A stretch of DNA of 64,000 bases from Sphingomonas phyllosphaerae. GTDB taxonomy: Bacteria; Pseudomonadota; Alphaproteobacteria; Sphingomonadales; Sphingomonadaceae. The notes under the pieces were generated by a model that saw only the letters and a program-made list of their open reading frames with translations, had not been told where the DNA came from and did not search any database. Within the stretch, counting starts at the first letter, position 1; each line of letters opens with the position of its first letter. The stretch lies in assembly GCF_029623345.1 (NCBI RefSeq), contig NZ_JAPYKH010000017.1:23890-87889 (forward strand), written 5' to 3'. Both the position numbers and the translations under genes were made by a program. Shown piece after piece: positions 39,787-49,553 of this stretch.

Positions 39787-40696
39787 GGTAAGAGACGGCG
39801 CGGGAAAGAAGGCTCCTTCCCCGCGCTAATACGTCGATCGTCGATCGGTGAAATTTGGTCACCCAGTCGATCGTCGGAGTGAGCTCCCAACCCTTCTGGC
39901 TCGACGAATAATTCTGGTCGACGTGGATGCCAGCGCATTGTGTCAGCGGCAGGCCGCCATAGCCCATGAAGCAATGGTCCGCGTAACCATCCTGAACCTC
40001 ATTGTCCTTGGCGATATACCAACCACTTCCGTCGTCGCGGAAGCACGAGTGGCTGCCCTCCGAACACGTCTTGCCGGTCACCAGCGGCGCCTGTGATGCC
40101 GCGATCGCCTGGCTGCCGCCGACGAAGACATCATGCTCACCGTTGATCACGCGCAACCGGTCACCGCTCTGCGTGTGCTTACTGTCGGCGACGCCCTCGC
40201 TGAGATTATAGAAGCCAGTGTAGGCCGACCCGGTGCCTTGACCGGAAGAGGCGCGCACGCGCTTGTTAGAATCGTTCGACAGGACGGAGATGATCGAGCC
40301 TTGGCTCAGGCCGCCGGTGACGACGCCCTTGGAGCAATCCGCCTTGTCCGAGGCACATAATTTCGAGATGGCGCTGACCGCACTGGAGCTGTCGAAGATG
40401 GCATTGGCGCGCGCCTTGATCACGGAGCAATCGCCGAAGCGCGCGTTGGCATATTCGACGGAGGCGGCCACGAACCCGCGCTCCGCCGCCGCCTCGATCG
40501 CGGCGTTCGCCCACAGGCTGACGTAGCTCTCATCAATGCTACCGATGCGGACGTACACCGGATAGCTGCCCGCCGCCATCGGACGAACACCGGAGATATG
40601 ATAGCCGGTACCGTCGACCGTGTAGGTGGTGGTGAAGGTTTCTGTCTCGTATCTTGTACTGTCGGCGCCAGCGTGACCGGCGGCCGGAGCAAGCAT
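39677..40696 (-). pseudogene. Secreted alpha/beta hydrolase-like protein, apparently decaying
   Basis: 339 codons from the ATG at 40696. A nucleophile elbow GGLSQGS, INGEHDVF and ADHCFMGYG could form a Ser-Asp-His triad. In-frame codons upstream (40697-40738, ITKILRAGGAAALL) would complete a Sec signal peptide, yet contain no ATG, GTG or TTG after the preceding stop. At the 3' end GTCGATC is duplicated in tandem (39833-39846); with one copy the protein would end KFHRSTY, but now it runs 37 residues further into the antisense of trmFO. The gene is visibly less GC-rich than its neighbours, suggesting transfer. It may still be translated. Confidence 0.6.
39798..39826 (+). terminator. Probable terminator of trmFO
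   Basis: GCGCGGGAAAGAAGG and CCTTCCCCGCGC form an imperfect GC-rich hairpin 12 nt after the trmFO stop, followed by TAATACG. It lies inside the extended frame of the convergent hydrolase gene, which argues that this extension is recent or not genuine. Confidence 0.45.
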
Positions 40697-40960
40697 CAGC
40701 AGCGCGGCGGCACCGCCGGCGCGTAAGATTTTCGTGATCGGGAATTATATGATGGTGCGACCCTTTTTCAAGGACGCGTGCCGACTGACCTACGCACGAC
40801 AGTAGAGCCTGAGACAAATACTTCAGATCTTCATCATTCAATTTTGGCTTATTGGCTCTGCCTCTCGCATCTTTATTCTAGTCGATACTTCGGATCGCAA
40901 GGTAATTGAGCGAAGTCGTCCCGTCCATTCTGCACAGGCTTGCCATCACGTCACGCACCC
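40697..40960. other. AT-richer gap upstream of the hydrolase
   Basis: 264 nt, the lowest GC content in the window, between two minus-strand genes. It holds the probable signal-peptide codons of the hydrolase at its left end. No further gene, tRNA or clear repeat is seen; it probably contains the hydrolase promoter and is part of the same acquired segment. Confidence 0.5.
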
Positions 40961-41419
40961 TCAATCGTCGTGCGGCGGTTCGGGGCAACGCGCTGCCGCA
41001 CGTGCCTTGCGTTTCGGAGCGGTAGCGGCGAACTCCTTTTCGTCGAGCGCGCCCGACCGGTCGCGATCCGCCGCGGCGAAACGGTCGACGGTCCGCGCCG
41101 CCCATTCGTCGAAGCTGAGCTCGCCGTCGCCGTCTCGGTCCAGTTTAGCGAAGGCCTTGCGACGGGGCTCGAGATATTCCGCGCGGGTGACCTTACCGTC
41201 GCGATCGCGATCGAACCGCTCGAAGCGCCGGTGCGCGCGGGTGATGTCGCTCACCTCGGGCAGGTCGGGTGCCGGTGCGGACTGCACAGCGGTGTCGCTC
41301 GGCCGCGCCGCCGCGGCAACGTTGGTCGGCGCTCCCGAATGCGCCTGACCGCCGACGATCAGCCAGCCACCCGCCACCAGCAGCAGGGCGGCCACGCCGC
41401 CCGCCAGATACCGCCACAT
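40961..41419 (-). CDS. Membrane-anchored EF-hand protein
   Basis: 152 residues. An N-terminal membrane anchor or signal (about residues 5-24) is followed by an Ala/Pro linker and three EF-hand loops: DRDRDGKVTRAE, DRDGDGELSFDE and DRDRSGALDEKE. The C-terminus is basic with one Cys. It presumably binds calcium in the periplasm. Such small EF-hand proteins are frequent in sphingomonads; the role is unknown. Confidence 0.88.
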   Translation of the reverse strand: MWRYLAGGVAALLLVAGGWLIVGGQAHSGAPTNVAAAARPSDTAVQSAPAPDLPEVSDITRAHRRFERFDRDRDGKVTRAEYLEPRRKAFAKLDRDGDGELSFDEWAARTVDRFAAADRDRSGALDEKEFAATAPKRKARAAARCPEPPHDD

Positions 41420-41485
41420 GCGTCATCTCCCCACCCAGTGCGGCGAGGCTATCGAGCGCCGCCGAGGGCCTGCAAGCCCCCGCCG

Positions 41486-42166
41486 CTATCGCCCGGAAAG
41501 GCGGTGCCAAAGCAGTCGCAATGCGCGCGTGGGATGACCTGCCGGCCGGGTCGGGCGCGTGAGGTCGAGTCGCGCGAGCCATGCAAGCGCGCCCAGCGGG
41601 CGGGCGCGCGCCGGCCAGCGCCGGTCGAGCGCGCCCGACAAGCGGGACAGCGCGGCGGCGTGGGCGGCGGCCGCCAGCACCGGGTCACTCAGGTGCCGCG
41701 CCACATCCGCTAAGGCCCAGCCCTCCCCCGCCCGGGCGATCGTGTCGTTCGCCGGCGTCGCCAGCAGCGTCGCGGCCGCGCCGAAAAGTCCACCGCCGCG
41801 CGCACTCGCATGCGTCTCCAGCGCGCCGATCGTCAGCGGCATCTCGAGCAGCGCTTCCCAGCCCTCCACTTGCCGCGCCAGAACCCTTCCCGGCACGCTC
41901 GCAACCACTGCCTGGTTCAAGGCGGCCAGCACCGGCTCGGCGGGTGCGGGCGCAAGGTCGAGTGTCTCCAGCGCCTCGTACCACCAAGTGAGCCGCATCT
42001 GCCCCACCAGCGGCTCGCGTGTGGTGCGCAGGATCGCGCCGAACCGCTCGTCAAGCGCGAGCAGCGCGGCAAGGCCGTCGCGCGCGTCGGCGGTGGCGTA
42101 GCCGAGCACAAGCGCGCGCTCGGTCGCCGCACCGGGTAACGTTGGGGATTTATCAACCTTGATCAC
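41486..42166 (-). CDS. Squalene/phytoene synthase family protein
   Basis: 226 residues resembling the short NDUFAF6-like branch of the squalene/phytoene synthase family: ALLALDERFGAILRTTREPLVGQMRLTWWYEAL. The aspartate-rich DxxxD motifs of true synthases are not evident (LDERFG only), so a prenyl-condensing activity is doubtful; a respiratory-complex assembly role is possible by analogy. Divergent from the Tad-type gene, with 52 nt between starts. Confidence 0.75.
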   Translation of the reverse strand: MIKVDKSPTLPGAATERALVLGYATADARDGLAALLALDERFGAILRTTREPLVGQMRLTWWYEALETLDLAPAPAEPVLAALNQAVVASVPGRVLARQVEGWEALLEMPLTIGALETHASARGGGLFGAAATLLATPANDTIARAGEGWALADVARHLSDPVLAAAAHAAALSRLSGALDRRWPARARPLGALAWLARLDLTRPTRPAGHPTRALRLLWHRLSGR

Positions 42167-42218
42167 GCTAACGGTCGCTCCACCACGTTCGCGCCGCCCG
42201 CGCGCCGGAAGGTATCAG

Positions 42219-44132
42219 ATGCGCAGCCGATCCCGCTTGTTCCCCTCGCTCCGCCAGCGGTTGTCGCCGCTCCTGCGCGATCGGCGCGGCTCGACGATCG
42301 GGATCATGGCGGCGGGACTGGTCGTCGGCATCGGCTCGCTCGGCAGCGCGATCGACATCGGCCGCATGTATATCGTGAAGTCGCAGCTGCAAGCCGGCGT
42401 CGACGCGGCCGCGCTGGCCGGCGCGCGCGCCTTCGGCGTCACCGACAACAGCCCGAACAGCCGCAGCAAGCAGGTCGACTCCTATTTCGACGGCAATTTC
42501 TCGCGCTCGCCCGCTTACATGGGCACCACCAACGTGATCGTCACGCCGACCTTCGCGGTCGTCAACGGCGTCAACGTCACCACCGTCAACGCCGCGGCGA
42601 CGCTCGACATGTCGTTCATGCGGCTGTTCGGCTTCCGTGAGGTGACGATGCGGGCCGCGGCCAAGGCCGAGCTTCAGCCGCGCTCGCTCGAGGTCATGGT
42701 GGTGATGGACAACACCGGCTCGATGAAAGACTATCTGTCGAACGGCAAGACGCGGATTACCGCGCTGAAGGATGCCGCCAACAGCTTCGTCGACATCCTC
42801 TTCCAGGGCGGTACGCAGCGCAAGGACCTCGCGCTGGGGTTCGTACCCTATGACATCACGGTGAACGTCGGCAATCTGCTGCTGGCGCGCCGGTCCGACT
42901 CGGTTGCGCCGGTACAGGGATTTAACACCACCGCGGAGGCGAACAGCTACGGCACGTGGCCGGCAAACCCATATTACTGGAAGGGTTGCGTGATGAACGA
43001 CACGACGGTGCGCGACCTCAGCGCGGATCGGACCGTGTCCGAGCCCGGCGCCTGGGACGTGACACGCACGCTGCCCGGAGAGGGTGGCAACAACAAGCCC
43101 GTCATGCCCTATTTCATCCCGCCGATGTACGTGCCCGCGCTCGCCAACAGCGCCGCGACCAGCGCGGAAAAGGCCAACAAGGCTGGCGAATTCTATAACA
43201 TCTTTGGCAGCGAGCCGAGCAACAACCTGTATCGGCTCGACACCACGTCCTACGGCGACGCCGGCGGCGATTACCTGGCGAACAGCACGGCGTATCGTTC
43301 CTGGCTGTACGACTATTACATTGCCCTCAATGACGGCAGCGCCACGAGCGACGACGACGTGGTGCGCCTCAGCAGCCCCAAGGGCAACTATTACGACCCG
43401 ACGTCGGGAAACCGCCTCTCCACCAATTGGTACATCGACTGGAAACGGATTCCGAATTATTACACAAAATGGGCATCGGCGCCGGGCACCTCCAAGGTGA
43501 ACCCTAACGGCGGCATCACCGACAATCCCACGCAGAACACCACGCCAGGCAAGAGCCCGAACTGGCAGTGCCCCGAAGAGGCAATGCTGCCGCTCTACAA
43601 CCGGCCCAAGACCGATTACACCAATTACATCCGAGATTCGAACGCGGCGATCTACCCGGCCAACGGCACGATCCACCACGCCGGCCTGCTCTGGGCCTAT
43701 CGGCTGCTGGTGCGCGACGACGTGTTCCTGCGCCCGCGTCCGCTCGGGCTGACCGCGGAAAAGCCGCGCCGCGCGATCGTGTTCATGACGGACGGCATCA
43801 ACGAGGTCGGTCACAGCCAGAACGGCTATATCGACCGCACCTTCACCTGGTATGGTCGCTGGTCGGACAAGACCCTGTCGACGTCGGACGACGCCAATGT
43901 CGTTAAGACGCAAATGCTGCGGCGGTTTGCCAAGACCTGCGCCAATATTCAGCGCGAAAATAACGCGCCGCAGGTCTATATTATCGCGCTGGTGGCCAAC
44001 AGTGCCGATGTCAGCTCCGCTTTCGACGCCTGCGCGCCCGGCCGCGTGTACCGCACCACCAACGCCACCCAGCTCAACGCCGCGTTCCAGAACGTCGCGG
44101 CCGAGCTCGTCGACCTGCACCTGACGCAATGA
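42219..44132 (+). CDS. TadG-like protein with von Willebrand A domain
   Basis: 637 residues from the ATG at 42219, which has GGAAGG 6 nt upstream; the frame is open from 42159. The N-terminal Flp/TadG-type membrane segment (about 20-50, DRRGSTIGIMAAGLVVGIGS) is followed by a vWA domain with the MIDAS start VMVVMDNTGSMKDYL near residue 160 and VFMTDGINEVG near 525. A long Tyr/Asn/Asp-rich insert lies between. It is probably exported and involved in Tad pilus assembly or surface adhesion. The overlap with TadE is 4 nt. Confidence 0.87.
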   Translation: MRSRSRLFPSLRQRLSPLLRDRRGSTIGIMAAGLVVGIGSLGSAIDIGRMYIVKSQLQAGVDAAALAGARAFGVTDNSPNSRSKQVDSYFDGNFSRSPAYMGTTNVIVTPTFAVVNGVNVTTVNAAATLDMSFMRLFGFREVTMRAAAKAELQPRSLEVMVVMDNTGSMKDYLSNGKTRITALKDAANSFVDILFQGGTQRKDLALGFVPYDITVNVGNLLLARRSDSVAPVQGFNTTAEANSYGTWPANPYYWKGCVMNDTTVRDLSADRTVSEPGAWDVTRTLPGEGGNNKPVMPYFIPPMYVPALANSAATSAEKANKAGEFYNIFGSEPSNNLYRLDTTSYGDAGGDYLANSTAYRSWLYDYYIALNDGSATSDDDVVRLSSPKGNYYDPTSGNRLSTNWYIDWKRIPNYYTKWASAPGTSKVNPNGGITDNPTQNTTPGKSPNWQCPEEAMLPLYNRPKTDYTNYIRDSNAAIYPANGTIHHAGLLWAYRLLVRDDVFLRPRPLGLTAEKPRRAIVFMTDGINEVGHSQNGYIDRTFTWYGRWSDKTLSTSDDANVVKTQMLRRFAKTCANIQRENNAPQVYIIALVANSADVSSAFDACAPGRVYRTTNATQLNAAFQNVAAELVDLHLTQ

Positions 44133-44707
44133 CGCGAGCGCTCACCCTGCTCCGTGACCGTCGCGGCGCCACCGTGATCGAGTTCGCGCTGATCCTGCCG
44201 GTGGTGCTCAGCGCTGTGTGCGGCACGATCGAGCTCGGCCATATGCTCGTCGCGCGCATGGTGCTCGACGGTGCCGTGGTCGAGGCCGCGCGGGTCGCCA
44301 CCGCGAGCGTCGACAACAGCCAGGCCACGCGCGACACGGTGATGCGGCAGAGCATCACCAATGCGATGGGCAGCTTCCCGCTCGCCACCGGCCAGCAGAT
44401 GTCGATCGACACGCGCGTCTTCGCCGACTTCAGCACGGCCTATCCGGAGGTCTATGCCGACGCCAACCGCAACGGCAAATACGACCTGGGCGAGACCTTC
44501 ACCGATCGCAACAAGAACGGCAGATGGGACCCTGCCACGCCGATCACGGGGACGATGGGCGGCGCCGGCGACGTGCTGAGCATCACGGTGCGCTATCCCA
44601 AGAAGGTGCTGTTCGGCTTCCTCGGCACGCAGTGGGCGATGGGATCGCTGATCAACCTCTCGGCCACCACCGTGGTGCGCAACGAAGCCGTGAGCCGCAC
44701 CTCGTGA
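44129..44707 (+). CDS. TadE-like pseudopilin with calcium-loop insert
   Basis: 192 residues. RRGATVIEFALILPVVLSAV is the prepilin-like N-terminus of TadE proteins, cleavable by a TadV-type peptidase and with the key Glu5-type residue. Residues about 111-135 carry two Asp/Asn-rich loops, DANRNGKYDLGE and DRNKNGRWD, that resemble EF-hand or dockerin calcium loops and are not a usual part of TadE. Coupled to the genes on both sides. Confidence 0.87.
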   Translation: MTRALTLLRDRRGATVIEFALILPVVLSAVCGTIELGHMLVARMVLDGAVVEAARVATASVDNSQATRDTVMRQSITNAMGSFPLATGQQMSIDTRVFADFSTAYPEVYADANRNGKYDLGETFTDRNKNGRWDPATPITGTMGGAGDVLSITVRYPKKVLFGFLGTQWAMGSLINLSATTVVRNEAVSRTS

Positions 44708-45357
44708 GCGCCCGCGCTCTGCTCGCCCGGCTCGCGCGCGAGCGCCGCGCCGTGGCCATGCTCGAGCTCGCGCTCGTCATGCCGCTCTTCCTCGGTTTCG
44801 TGCTCACCGGGCTCGAGTTCGCCAACTGGGTGATGGCGAACAATCGCGCGCAGCGGCTCGCCTCGATGACGGCGGATCTGGTGGCGCAGAGCGGCGTCGG
44901 CTCGGTCGGCGCGAGCGAGAAGCAGATCTACGACCTGTTCAGCGCGATCGACATCACCGCTCAGCCTTTCGACCTGCGCAACCACGGGCGCGTGGTGATC
45001 AGCAGCGTGAAGGGGACCGACAACGACGGCGACGGCGTCATCGAGAAGCGCTTTCTGTGGCAGCGCTTCGACGGCAATTACGTCGCGGCGACCCCGCTGC
45101 TCGGCTGCGCACAGTCGAGCGCGCTGGCGACCCTGCCGGCCAGCCGGGCGCTACCGCTCGACGAGATCCTGTTCCACGTGCAGGTGACCTACGATTACCA
45201 GCCGCTGATCAGTCGGCGACCGTTCGGATGGATCGACCTCGGAACCGCGATCACTCGCACAGCAACCTATCGCGCGCGCAGCACGCAGTTTCAGTCGCCC
45301 TCGTCGGTCGATCAATTCCCGGCCAAGAGCAAGTGCACGACGGTGGACGGGCTCTGA
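44704..45357 (+). CDS. TadE-like pseudopilin, second copy
   Basis: 217 residues from the GTG at 44704 (GTGA overlap with the first TadE). The N-terminus ERRAVAMLELALVMPLFLGF is again prepilin-like. Downstream SSVKGTDNDGDGVIEKRFLW holds a single DNDGDG loop, and two Cys (LLGCAQSS and KSKCTT) may form a disulfide. Minor pseudopilin of a Tad-type system is likely; the ATPase and platform genes are not in the window. Confidence 0.85.
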   Translation: MSARALLARLARERRAVAMLELALVMPLFLGFVLTGLEFANWVMANNRAQRLASMTADLVAQSGVGSVGASEKQIYDLFSAIDITAQPFDLRNHGRVVISSVKGTDNDGDGVIEKRFLWQRFDGNYVAATPLLGCAQSSALATLPASRALPLDEILFHVQVTYDYQPLISRRPFGWIDLGTAITRTATYRARSTQFQSPSSVDQFPAKSKCTTVDGL

Positions 45358-45390
45358 GTGAGTCGCAGGCGTTAATTGCAGCTATGGCGC

Positions 45391-45480
45391 CATCCTGAAC
45401 TCGTTCCAGGACTCACCGTCGCGCGCCGTCTCGCGCTGAGGATGAGGGGCAGCGTGGATCCTGAAGCGAGTTCAGGATGA
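45391..45480. repeat. Inverted repeat between convergent tadE-like and pdhB genes
   Basis: CATCCTGAACTCG (45391-45403) pairs perfectly with CGAGTTCAGGATG (45467-45479). The remainder of the 199-nt gap shows no gene. It probably works as a bidirectional terminator and represents another dispersed palindrome family. Confidence 0.7.
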
Positions 45481-45556
45481 CGGCTGCGATAGGGGCGACC
45501 TAGCATGGAGGCGGGTAAGTGGCGCCGGCGCCACATCACCCGCCTCGCACGTGGGA

Positions 45557-46999
45557 TCACTTCCGGTAGGTCACCTTCTTCACCGTGGCGACGATCTTGT
45601 CCGCGGAGATCAGCGCCAGCTTCTCGAGGTTGGCAGCGTAAGGCAGCGGCACGTCCTCGTTGGTGACGCGCAGCACCGGCGCGTCGAGGTCGTCAAAGCC
45701 CTGCTCCATCACCACCGCGGCGATCTCCGACGCGATCGAGCAGGTCGGCCAGCCCTCTTCCACCACCACCAGGCGGTTGGTCTTGGCGAGGCTCTTGAGC
45801 ACCGTCTTGGTGTCGAGCGGGCGTAGCGTGCGCAGGTCGATCACCTCGGCGTCGACGCCCTCGCCCGCCAGCTTCTCGGCGGCCTCAAGCGCGAGCCCGA
45901 CGCCGATCGAGTAGCTCACGATCGTCACGTCCTTGCCCTGGCGCATCACGCGCGCCTTGCCGATCGGCAGCACCCAATCGTCCAGCTTGGGCACCTCGAA
46001 CGAGCGGCCGTACAGCAGCTCGTTCTCGAGGAACACGACCGGATCCTGGCTGCGGATCGCCGCCTTGAGCAGGCCCTTGGCGTCGGCCGCGTCATACGGC
46101 GCGATCACGATCAGGCCGGGGACGCTGGCGTACCACGGGCCGTAGTTCTGCGAGTGCTGCGCGCCGACCCGGCTCGCTGCGCCGTTGGGGCCGCGGAACA
46201 CGATCGGGCAGCGCATCTGGCCGCCGGACATATAGTTGGTCTTGGCGGCCGAGTTGATGATGTGGTCGATCGCCTGCATCGCGAAGTTGAACGTCATGAA
46301 CTCGACGATCGGCTTGAGGCCGCCCATCGCCGCGCCGGTGCCGACGCCGGCGAAGCCATATTCGGTGATCGGCGTGTCGATCACGCGCTTGTCGCCGAAC
46401 TCGTCGAGCAGGCCCTGGGTCACCTTATAGGCGCCCTGGTACTGCGCGACCTCTTCGCCCATCACGAACACGCGCGCGTCGGCGCGCATTTCCTCCGCCA
46501 TCGCGTCGCGCAGCGCCTCGCGGACGGTCTGCTTCACCATCTCGGTGCCCGCGGGCACGTCCGGGTCGCTCACCTCGGATTTGTGCGCGGCGGCCTCGAA
46601 CAGCTGACGCGCGCCAGTGTCGACCTTCTCCTGCGCAGGGTGCGCTGAGTCCTCGACCGTGTCGGACTTCTTCTGCTCGTCAGCCGGCGCGTCGCCGCGC
46701 GGCGAATCGTCCTTGGTCGCGGCGGCGCCGGCCGAGTCCGCTGACCCCGCCTCCTCGCCCTCACCGGCGAGCTGGAGGATCACCGTGCCGACCTTCACGC
46801 CGTCGGTGCCCTCGGCCACCAGGATCTTCGTGACGGTGCCCTCGTCGACCGCCTCGAACTCCATCGTCGCCTTGTCGGTCTCAATCTCGGCCATGATGTC
46901 GCCCGACTTCACCGAGTCGCCCTCCTTGACGAGCCACTTGGCGAGCGTGCCCTCCTCCATCGTAGGGGACAGCGCCGGCATCTTGATGTCGATCGCCAT
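45557..46999 (-). CDS. pdhB: Pyruvate dehydrogenase E1 beta subunit with lipoyl domain
   Basis: 480 residues. The N-terminal lipoyl domain (about 1-80) shows [16 protein letters not shown] and [12 protein letters not shown] with the lipoylated Lys; an acidic Ala/Glu/Asp linker follows, then the transketolase-like E1 beta domain from about residue 150 ([40 protein letters not shown]). A lipoyl domain fused to E1 beta is known in several alphaproteobacteria. Follows pdhA with 1 nt between. Confidence 0.96.
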   Translation of the reverse strand: MAIDIKMPALSPTMEEGTLAKWLVKEGDSVKSGDIMAEIETDKATMEFEAVDEGTVTKILVAEGTDGVKVGTVILQLAGEGEEAGSADSAGAAATKDDSPRGDAPADEQKKSDTVEDSAHPAQEKVDTGARQLFEAAAHKSEVSDPDVPAGTEMVKQTVREALRDAMAEEMRADARVFVMGEEVAQYQGAYKVTQGLLDEFGDKRVIDTPITEYGFAGVGTGAAMGGLKPIVEFMTFNFAMQAIDHIINSAAKTNYMSGGQMRCPIVFRGPNGAASRVGAQHSQNYGPWYASVPGLIVIAPYDAADAKGLLKAAIRSQDPVVFLENELLYGRSFEVPKLDDWVLPIGKARVMRQGKDVTIVSYSIGVGLALEAAEKLAGEGVDAEVIDLRTLRPLDTKTVLKSLAKTNRLVVVEEGWPTCSIASEIAAVVMEQGFDDLDAPVLRVTNEDVPLPYAANLEKLALISADKIVATVKKVTYRK

Positions 47000-47000
47000 C

Positions 47001-48071
47001 TCAATACTTCTCCACCAGGACGTCGGTATACAGTTCGGCCGGTTCGGGCTCGGGAGTGCTCTCGGCGAAGTCGGCCGCCTCGTTGACCTGCTTGCGGATG
47101 CGCTGCTCGATTGCCTTGAAGTCCTCTTCCTTAGCGCCGTGCGTCTCGCTCAGCGTGCGCTTGACCGCCTCGATCGGGTCGGACTTGTCGCGCACCGCCT
47201 GGACCTCGTCGCGCGAGCGGTACTTGGCCGGGTCGGACATCGAGTGGCCGCGGTAGCGATAGGTCTTCATCTCGAGGATGATCGGCCCCTTGCCCGCGCG
47301 CACCCAGGCGAGCGCCTCCTCTGCCGCGCCGCGCGCCGCCAGCACGTCCATGCCGTCGATCTGCAGGCCGGGGATGCGGAAGCTCTCGCCGCGCTTGTAC
47401 AATTGGTCCTCGGACGAGGCGCGGTTAACGCTGGTGCCCATGGCGTATTGGTTGTTCTCGATCACGAAGATGATCGGAAGCTTCCACAGCTCGGCCATGT
47501 TGAAGGCCTCGTACACCTGGCCCTGGTTGGCCGCGCCGTCGCCGAAATAAGCGAGGCAGACGCCGCCATCCTCGCTGTACTTGTGCTTGAACGCGAGACC
47601 GGCGCCGAGCGAGACCTGCGCGCCGACGATGCCGTGGCCGCCGTAGAATTTATGCTCGACGCTAAACATGTGCATCGAGCCGCCCTTGCCCTTTGAGATG
47701 CCGGCCTGACGCCCGGTCAGCTCCGCCATCACGTCCGTCGGCGGGATCCCACAAAGCAGCATATGGCCGTGGTCGCGATACCCGGTGATCACCGAATCGG
47801 CCTCGGTCAGCGCCGACTGGAGCCCGACCGCGACCGCTTCCTGGCCGATGTAGAGGTGGCAAAAACCGCCGATCAGGCCGAGGCCGTAGAGCTGGCCGGC
47901 CTTCTCCTCGAAGCGGCGGATCAGCAGCATGTCCTCGTAGAATTTGAGCAGCTCTTCCTTGCTGGCCTCATACGGACGCGGGTCCGATGGGCGCTCGCGA
48001 TTCGTCTTCATCGGGTCGGCGGGGGGCGTATCGCCGGCGATCGCCGGGCTGCGTGCTGGGGCTTTTGCCAC
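47001..48071 (-). CDS. pdhA: Pyruvate dehydrogenase E1 alpha subunit
   Basis: Thiamine-diphosphate subunit of the pyruvate dehydrogenase complex. It has 356 residues with [28 protein letters not shown], the TPP motif [17 protein letters not shown]...N, and the phosphorylation-loop-like [15 protein letters not shown]. Upstream of pdhB in a probable operon; E2 is outside the window. The 114-nt gap to the divergent MFS gene holds the promoter. Confidence 0.97.
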   Translation of the reverse strand: MAKAPARSPAIAGDTPPADPMKTNRERPSDPRPYEASKEELLKFYEDMLLIRRFEEKAGQLYGLGLIGGFCHLYIGQEAVAVGLQSALTEADSVITGYRDHGHMLLCGIPPTDVMAELTGRQAGISKGKGGSMHMFSVEHKFYGGHGIVGAQVSLGAGLAFKHKYSEDGGVCLAYFGDGAANQGQVYEAFNMAELWKLPIIFVIENNQYAMGTSVNRASSEDQLYKRGESFRIPGLQIDGMDVLAARGAAEEALAWVRAGKGPIILEMKTYRYRGHSMSDPAKYRSRDEVQAVRDKSDPIEAVKRTLSETHGAKEEDFKAIEQRIRKQVNEAADFAESTPEPEPAELYTDVLVEKY

Positions 48072-48185
48072 GATGGACAGGACCTCATTCCTTGGGGAGA
48101 TGGGCGCCTATAGGCGCGGGTCGCGTCGGACTGCAAACCCCACCGGGTTGCAAGGGTTTCAGCGCGGGTCTAGGCCGCTGGTCCG

Positions 48186-49553
48186 ATGCACGCCCCGATC
48201 GACCCGCCGGCCGCGCCGCGCCACCCCTTACGCATCGCCAATTTCCGCGCTTACTGGCTGGCGCGCTTCTCGGGCACGATCGCGATCAGCGCGCAGGCGA
48301 TCATCATCGGCTGGCAGGTCTACAGCCTCGCGCGCCAGACGATGGACATACGCGACGCCGCCTTTCTCCTCGGCATGATCGGGCTGGTGCAGTTCATCCC
48401 CTTGTTCCTGCTGACCCCTGTCGTGGGTCTGGTGGCGGACACGGTCGACCGCCGCTGGATCGTGCGCGGCACCACCACGCTGCTGGTGCTCAACGCCGCC
48501 ACGCTCGGCCTGCTGACCTGGTCGGGCCAGCTCGGCCTCCCATATCTTTTTGTGTCCGCGGTGCTGATCGGTATCGCGCGTGCCTTTTCGGGACCGGCTT
48601 ATTCAGCGCTCGCGCCGAACCTGGTCCCCAAGGAAAGCCTGCCGACCGCGATTGCGATCTCCTCGATCGCCTGGCAGTTCGGCACGATCGCGGGACCGAG
48701 CGTCGGCGGGCTGCTCTACGCGATTCACCCGGACGTGGCCTATGGCGTGATCTCGGGGCTGCTGTTGCTCGCGCTCGGGCTGATGTTCCTGATCGGCAAG
48801 GTGCCACAGCCGCCCGCGCAGAAGGATCGCCGCCCGCTCCAGCGGATCCTCGACGGTTTCTCCTATGTCCGCCGCAACCGCTTGGTACTCGCGGCGATCA
48901 CGCTCGACCTGTTCGCGGTGCTGCTGGCGGGCGCGACCGCGCTGCTGCCGATCTTCGCGCGCGACATCCTCCAGGTCGGTGCTTCTGGGCTGGGCGTTTT
49001 GGCCGCGGGCATGGGGATCGGTGCGGCGAGCACCGCGATCTGGTTCTCGTTCCGCCCGATGAAGCGCAACGTCGGCGTCAAGATGCTCGCCTCGGTGGTG
49101 ATCTTCGGCCTCGGCATCCTCACCTTCGGCGTGGCGACGCAGCTGACCAACGCGCTCGGCATCACCCATGTCGCGCTCGGCGCGGGGCTGCCGGTGCTAC
49201 AGACCGACTTCCTGCTCAGCCTCGTCGGACTGATCGTCGCGGGCGGCGCGGACATGGTCTCGGTCTATGTCCGCACCTCGCTGATCCAGCTCCACACCCC
49301 CGATACGATGCGCGGCCGCGTCAGCGCGGTGTCGCAGCTCACCATCTCGGCCTCCAACGAGCTCGGCGAGGCGGAGAGCGGGCTCATGGCGTCGCTGCTA
49401 GGGCCGGTCGGTGCGGTCGTCTTCGGCGGCGTCGGCGCGATCGCGATCACCCTGCTGTGGGCGCGGCTCTTCCCGGAACTGAAGAACGCGCGGACCTTTG
49501 ACCCGCCCGAGATGCTAGAGACAGAACCACAGCACGGAGTAGCGCAGCCATGA
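48186..49553 (+). CDS. MFS transporter, EntS-like
   Basis: 455 residues with about 12 hydrophobic helices, of the MFS_3 (EntS/enterobactin exporter-like) branch: [43 protein letters not shown] and [18 protein letters not shown]. Substrate unknown. Its stop overlaps cysK by 4 nt, so both are likely expressed together; export of a sulfur-containing compound is possible but only inferred. Confidence 0.88.
   Translation: MHAPIDPPAAPRHPLRIANFRAYWLARFSGTIAISAQAIIIGWQVYSLARQTMDIRDAAFLLGMIGLVQFIPLFLLTPVVGLVADTVDRRWIVRGTTTLLVLNAATLGLLTWSGQLGLPYLFVSAVLIGIARAFSGPAYSALAPNLVPKESLPTAIAISSIAWQFGTIAGPSVGGLLYAIHPDVAYGVISGLLLLALGLMFLIGKVPQPPAQKDRRPLQRILDGFSYVRRNRLVLAAITLDLFAVLLAGATALLPIFARDILQVGASGLGVLAAGMGIGAASTAIWFSFRPMKRNVGVKMLASVVIFGLGILTFGVATQLTNALGITHVALGAGLPVLQTDFLLSLVGLIVAGGADMVSVYVRTSLIQLHTPDTMRGRVSAVSQLTISASNELGEAESGLMASLLGPVGAVVFGGVGAIAITLLWARLFPELKNARTFDPPEMLETEPQHGVAQP

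Noticed and set aside
42168..44129. 653-codon minus-strand frame opposite the vWA gene
   Set aside because: Antisense shadow; the plus strand has a good ribosome site and clear vWA motifs.
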